Assembly (NCBI GenBank): GCA_014529385.2
Contig: CM043948.1
Coordinates: forward strand, 77,054,291-77,114,290
DNA from: Adiantum capillus-veneris
Lineage: Eukaryota > Streptophyta > Polypodiopsida > Polypodiales > Pteridaceae
DNA length: 60,000 nucleotides
Direction of reading: 5' to 3'
Each line of letters opens with the position of its first letter. Position 1 is the stretch's first letter. Below, piece by piece: positions 56,321 through 60,000 of this stretch. A program made the position numbers and the translations under genes. The notes below the pieces were generated by a model that searched no databases, was not told the DNA's origin, and saw only the letters and a list, made by a program, of their open reading frames with translations.

Positions 56321-56600
56321 CCGCCCACATGCACATACGTACACACACATGTATATACGCACTACAAATACAAAGAAAAGCGAAGGATTCCACGACTATG
56401 ACGACAACAAAAAAGAAGAAGGACCTAAAGCACACGCCACCAACAACAAAAAGAGGAAATGCGCCGAAGGCATGTCCCAGCCGACCCCGAAAAGAAGTAC
56501 GCTCTACACCGACTCACTGGCAACACACCATTCGCCGGCAACACGCAACCAAGACGCCAATTCCGATAATTTATAGGTTATCTTCATGATTTCTTCAGTT

Positions 56601-57177
56601 TTCACCCAAGCCATTGTAAAATCCCACTTTGTAAATTTCCTCTCTCTAGATGATGGTCACAAAGGCCCACCTAGAGATTCTCATCTTTTAATAACCTCCC
56701 AAAACAAAGCAAGGGTCAACCACACCGGGCCCACCACTTGCTTTGTCTCCCCGATTAAGCTTACCCTAATCACACTAGGATTACCATAATCCAAGCAGCC
56801 AACACCTATAAATTGGCACTGAGAGATCACTATCGGGGGGGGGGGGGGGGGGCAGTCCATGAGAAGTCAGCATTTGGTAGAGTGTAGTGGGAAGAGTTGA
56901 CACTATCACCATCACGGAGAGGGGGGCTTCTGTGTTGGGCTTGCCTTGGGAATTGCACCATGCAAAGGGGTCCACCTCCACCTCTCCACTCCAATGGTCA
57001 ATGCATACACGCACACACGCTCTTGATAGAAAGCTTCACAATCATTGAGTCGTCTTAGAGAACGCACCAAGTAGTTTGCACCACCTCCTTTCCCTACCTC
57101 TCTACCACCACGGCATGCCATTTGTAAATAATGCAGAAATAATTCTCCCTCACACCCTCGAGGGTTTTCATCATTTG

Positions 57178-57255
<78 letters not shown>

Positions 57256-57427
57256 TCTCCCTCCGTGTGTAAGTTTGCGGTGTTCATATCATCGTGGTTT
57301 GCATCCTAGCCGCTCAAAGCTAGGTGGTGCCCCCTGATCGCTTTATCGTGGACAGGCTCGAGGCGCGCCATTTGATCCCCGGCGTTTTAGAGGCCGTCGA
57401 GGCTCAGGGTTTGCTTTGCCCCCGTCA
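56601..57427 (+). mobile_element. Probable 5' LTR of plus-strand gypsy element
   Basis: The right boundary, CCCCGTCA at 57427, is set by the primer-binding site that follows at 57430. A TATA box lies at about 56,807 (CCTATAAATTGG). A G18 run (56,835-56,852) and a (TC)n tract (57,182-57,251) are expansions inside it. The left boundary is not determined; the start near TGTAAAATCC (about 56,615) is only a guess. The partner LTR would be beyond the window. Confidence 0.45.
57182..57251 (+). repeat. (TC)n microsatellite inside the probable LTR
   Basis: About 35 TC units between the TATA box and the primer-binding site, so it would lie in the transcribed leader of the element. Confidence 0.95.
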
Positions 57428-57429
57428 TT

Positions 57430-57447
57430 TGGTGCCCCCACTGAGGA
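57430..57447 (+). other. Primer-binding site, same type as the tandem array
   Basis: TGGTGCCCCCACTGAGGAGG follows CCCCGTCA and two T. The array primer site reads TGGTGCCCCTATGGAGGAG, so the two element families share the primer and about 12 more bases of leader. Confidence 0.6.
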
Positions 57448-57502
57448 GGTCTTCCTAAGACCCTTCCGTTTACAATGCTGAAAGTGACACCCACTATCAA
57501 CC

Positions 57503-57760
57503 ATGGACGAATGGCTAAAGGAATTTTCTAACTGGAGGACAGAAGAAGAGGAGACGAAGGAGGCATTATCCACCTTCATTGAAGTGCTACTGCTAGGCTG
57601 TAGCGTCGTCAGTATTCAGGAGGTGAATTCTCCATCTCGTGTTGCTCGTTCTAACCATAAATTGGGAGCATCAGGTGGGAGGTCGGTGAAGTGCCATCAT
57701 TGTTGTCAACCAAGACACACTGTCAATGAGTGCGAGAAACAAAGGCAGCGAAAGGGCTGA
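57503..57760 (+). CDS. Short gag-like ORF with a zinc knuckle
   Basis: ATG at 57503, 55 bp after the primer site, gives 85 residues. An acidic start (MDEWLKEFSNWRTEEEETKE) leads to a basic linker and a carboxy-terminal CHHCCQPRHTVNEC, which has the CX2CX4HX4C spacing of a retroviral-type zinc knuckle with the usual Gly replaced by Pro. A knuckle so close to the amino end suggests that most of a gag has been deleted or that this is a remnant of another copy. The main gag starts at 58806. Confidence 0.5.
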   Translation: MDEWLKEFSNWRTEEEETKEALSTFIEVLLLGCSVVSIQEVNSPSRVARSNHKLGASGGRSVKCHHCCQPRHTVNECEKQRQRKG

Positions 57761-58063
57761 AATTGTCTACATTAACACTCATCGCGAAGAGGTCATTCAC
57801 ATCAAAGAAGAGAAGAAAACGGTGAGGCCTCTTTTCCCTAAAGAAATTGCAGTCAAAGTTATAACTCCAAAGTGACCTAAAGGGGCTTCTCGAGCCAAAG
57901 GTAAGGAGAAGGTAAGCCAGTCTAGAAACACATGACCCCGAAGGCAGAAGCATCTAGCCAAGCAAGTGCGTCAAGCTCAGAAAGCCGAGTTGTACCCAGC
58001 TTGCCAAAGACGAAGTCATCCGAAGCTAAGCGGCGGAAGGTCGCCTACCGATTTGCATGACGC

Positions 58064-58429
58064 ATGCGAGTGCTACCAATCCACTTCGACAATCCTGAAG
58101 AAGAAGTGGTAAGAAGATTCCCATGTCCTAGAGAAGAGTGGTTCAGCTACTGCTCTCACTGTTTTGGAAAGCGAGTGGAGGATCTTCCTCCTCTCCCTGT
58201 ACAACTTATCATGAAGAAGCTCTCTACCACAAGAGAAACCCAGTGGGCTAGGGACGAGTTGCAACTGAATGGAGTAGAATTCATGCAACACGCCGACTAC
58301 GGAAATTGCCTGCAATTTCTTTTAGCCAAGAGGCTGGGAGTGGTCAGACGCGTCGCCATCACCCTGTACGTGCTGAGCAACGAAGGAAAGGTAGAGCCCA
58401 TGAAAGGCGACGACCTCTTTTGGATGTGA
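58064..58429 (+). CDS. Unknown ORF in the leader of the right-hand gypsy element
   Basis: A 121-codon frame (MRVLPIHFDNPEEEVVRRFP) contains SYCSHCFGKRVEDLPPLPVQ with one CxxC pair. It lies between the zinc-knuckle ORF and the main gag. No domain is recognised. It could be an extra element ORF or a relic of captured host sequence. Confidence 0.4.
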   Translation: MRVLPIHFDNPEEEVVRRFPCPREEWFSYCSHCFGKRVEDLPPLPVQLIMKKLSTTRETQWARDELQLNGVEFMQHADYGNCLQFLLAKRLGVVRRVAITLYVLSNEGKVEPMKGDDLFWM

Positions 58430-58805
58430 CAACTCATCAACACTGGCACGGTAAGAGTATAAGTAAGTATTCCAACCTCTGTCCATGATGGAAAACGGGC
58501 CAACGGCATTCCCGTTCAGATTCCTGCACCATATGCATGTGAATATCTATTTAGATAGGAAAGTCTTCTACCAACAGAAGATCGTAAACCTATTCGGTGC
58601 GGCGGTACTAGGAGAAATCCTCAATTCCCTGAACCCTATCATTCTCCCCATATTAGATTACCATCATTCCTTTAATGTTTCTATCTTTATCCTGTTTAAT
58701 CTTTCCTATCACCCCAGTAAAAAGCCGCTATGAGCCGCTACTGTTGTTAATGTAAAAGAAAAAAAAAAGAGAAAAAAAAGGTTTGTAATTTCTTGAGTCA
58801 CTACC

Positions 58806-59510
58806 ATGGCAAGTGTTTCTTTCCCCACGTTCAGTGGAAAGAAGGGAGAGGATCTCACCACTGACTTTTTGGATGATTTCGACATTGCTTGTGTCGTCTC
58901 CAACAAAGATGACGACACTTCACGACTTAGAATTTTTCCTCTACTGATGAAAGTAGAGGCCAAGTCCTGGTATAATGCATTGCCCCAGGCTACCAAGAAT
59001 GCATGGGATGTGTTAAGCGCTGCTTTTGTAAAGAGGTTTGGTGGAGGCACAACCTCGAAGAAGCTATGGCAGCTACTGACATAATTAAAGCAGTGAGGTA
59101 TGTTGGAGTATGCCACCTACGAGTCCAAATTTGTGGACTTATGGGAGAGATGGGTTGCCTCACTGGAGGAAGGCAAAGGAGCGCCTAATTTCCTAAAGAA
59201 GGACTGTTTGCTGGTTTATGGTCGCCGCTTAGAGAGAAGGTGAAGGGAAGGCTTCCTGCAACATATGAGTTGGCAGTCAAAGTAGCCCGCCTTAAAGACA
59301 AGAAGCTGTGCATGCAAGCAAAGAGTAAACAAGTCAGAGGAAACAAGCTCGGCCCGACCAACCCCAGTGACTACAATAGCCAATCATTGAGTCCAACCGC
59401 AGGAGGCATCAAAAGAGCAGCAAGACTTGCTGAGTCGCATCACCATCCAACTAGAGAGTTTATATGTGCATCTGGTGCAGTAAGGGCATGCACCTGTCAG
59501 GAATCCTGAA
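58806..59510 (+). pseudogene. Gypsy gag core, frameshifted
   Basis: ATG at 58806 (MASVSFPTFSGKKGED) begins with the PTFSG motif typical of plant gypsy gag, then FDIACVVSNKDDDTSRLRIF, VEAKSWYNALPQAT and AFVKRFGGGTTSK, the Retrotrans_gag order. The frame changes at about 59,080; the rest continues in other frames with DLWERWVASLEEGKG-type text and GLWSPLREKVKGRLPATYEL, a usual gag carboxy region. One or two frameshifts prevent a continuous protein. Confidence 0.8.
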
Positions 59511-59513
59511 TAA

Positions 59514-60000
59514 GGAAGAGGACAACAAAGGCAGAACCAAGAGTACCACTGTTATGACTGCGGGGAAGATGGCCATGGAATGTACTACTGCCCACACCCG
59601 AGGAGGCAGAATTTCAATAGAGGGGGGCGACAGAATCAGATCTCTCCGCCAAGAGCAAGACCACCACCACCTAGGCAACGAAGACCAATCCCACCGGTCC
59701 AAATCCTTCGACCACCTGTACAACAACAACCACCACCCCAACCTCTCATTCCGCCACTACCCCCACCACCTGCTGTGAACCAAGCGGTGAGTGTTATTAG
59801 CTTGGAGGCTAAAGGGAAGGCGAAGGTAGAAGAATCAGTTCGAGAAAAGCACAAAGGGAAAGCGAAAGTAGAAGAAGTGGATGCTATGGGAGTGAAGCGT
59901 GCGAGGCACGAAGAAGCATCTCAAAGAGAAGAGAAGATGAAAGGGAAGGCCGAGTCTAGCAAGCAAGCAGCTAAACCGCGAGAGAAGATAGACATGGTGG
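59514..60000 (+). CDS. Gag zinc-knuckle and basic linker region, runs off the window
   Basis: After TAA at 59511 a frame stays open to base 60000. It starts GRGQQRQNQEYHCYDCGEDG and has a CCHC knuckle CYDCGEDGHGMYYC, followed by a Pro/Gln-rich stretch and a Lys/Glu-rich linker with repeated KGKAKVEE units. In gypsy elements this region joins gag to the protease, which should lie just to the right of the window. Confidence 0.75.

Noticed and set aside
56349-56576. Basic 75-residue frame with KKRK
   Set aside because: It lies inside simple-sequence-rich DNA, overlaps an alternative frame of equal length and has no recognisable domain or promoter.

Overview
The window looks like nuclear DNA of a land plant or related streptophyte with a large, repeat-filled genome. 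It holds Ty1/copia and Ty3/gypsy remnants with plant-type primer-binding sites, short GT-AG introns, long TC/AC microsatellites, G-box promoter motifs and no dense host genes. I cannot name the species; a fern, lycophyte or bryophyte would fit. I see no tRNA, rRNA, CRISPR array or intact host gene. Almost every reading frame belongs to a mobile element and most are broken by stops or frameshifts.

Layout. 1-1.1 kb: 5' end (LTR, primer-binding site, gag-like ORF) of a minus-strand LTR element that leaves the window on the left. 1.1-3.3 kb: non-coding. 3.3-13.4 kb: three head-to-tail copies of a minus-strand, gag-only, gypsy-like non-autonomous element, each with a TATA box. 13.4-16.8 kb: a plus-strand LTR with primer-binding sites, then a ~285-bp tandem repeat in which every unit carries a 25-26 bp palindrome. 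16.8-22.3 kb: microsatellites and a diverged 4.4-kb-spaced duplication with possible exon remnants.

22.9-41 kb is the most interesting part. It holds three members (A, B, C) of what appears to be an undescribed multigene DNA transposon family. Member B (27,874-37,710) is bounded by a 29-bp inverted repeat and has four transcription units in a symmetric plan: p1> <H3/Ulp1 | divergent promoter | p3> <transposase. The transposase has two candidate catalytic Asp residues, a CxxC pair, and an HxxxxH...E segment resembling the C-terminal signature of RAG1/Transib. The central minus unit begins with a histone H3-like protein (N-terminus MARNNQTARK plus a divergent histone fold) and continues into a Ulp1/C48-like protease segment and an SPKK-type basic tail. 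Member A carries a transposase of the same family followed by a separate gene whose C-terminus is almost canonical histone H3. Member C keeps p1- and p3-like genes. The divergent promoter of B has three CACGTG motifs, two TATA boxes and arrays of ~53-bp hairpins built on ACGACGCGATA/TATCGCGTCGT. All copies here carry disabling mutations.

41.8-48.7 kb: two copia remnants; one has a 281-bp TIR element inserted in its reverse transcriptase. 48.7-54.8 kb: a decayed plus-strand gypsy element preceded by unknown ORFs. 55-57.4 kb: C-rich, microsatellite-rich DNA grading into an LTR. 57.4-60 kb: gag of another plus-strand gypsy element that runs off the right edge.
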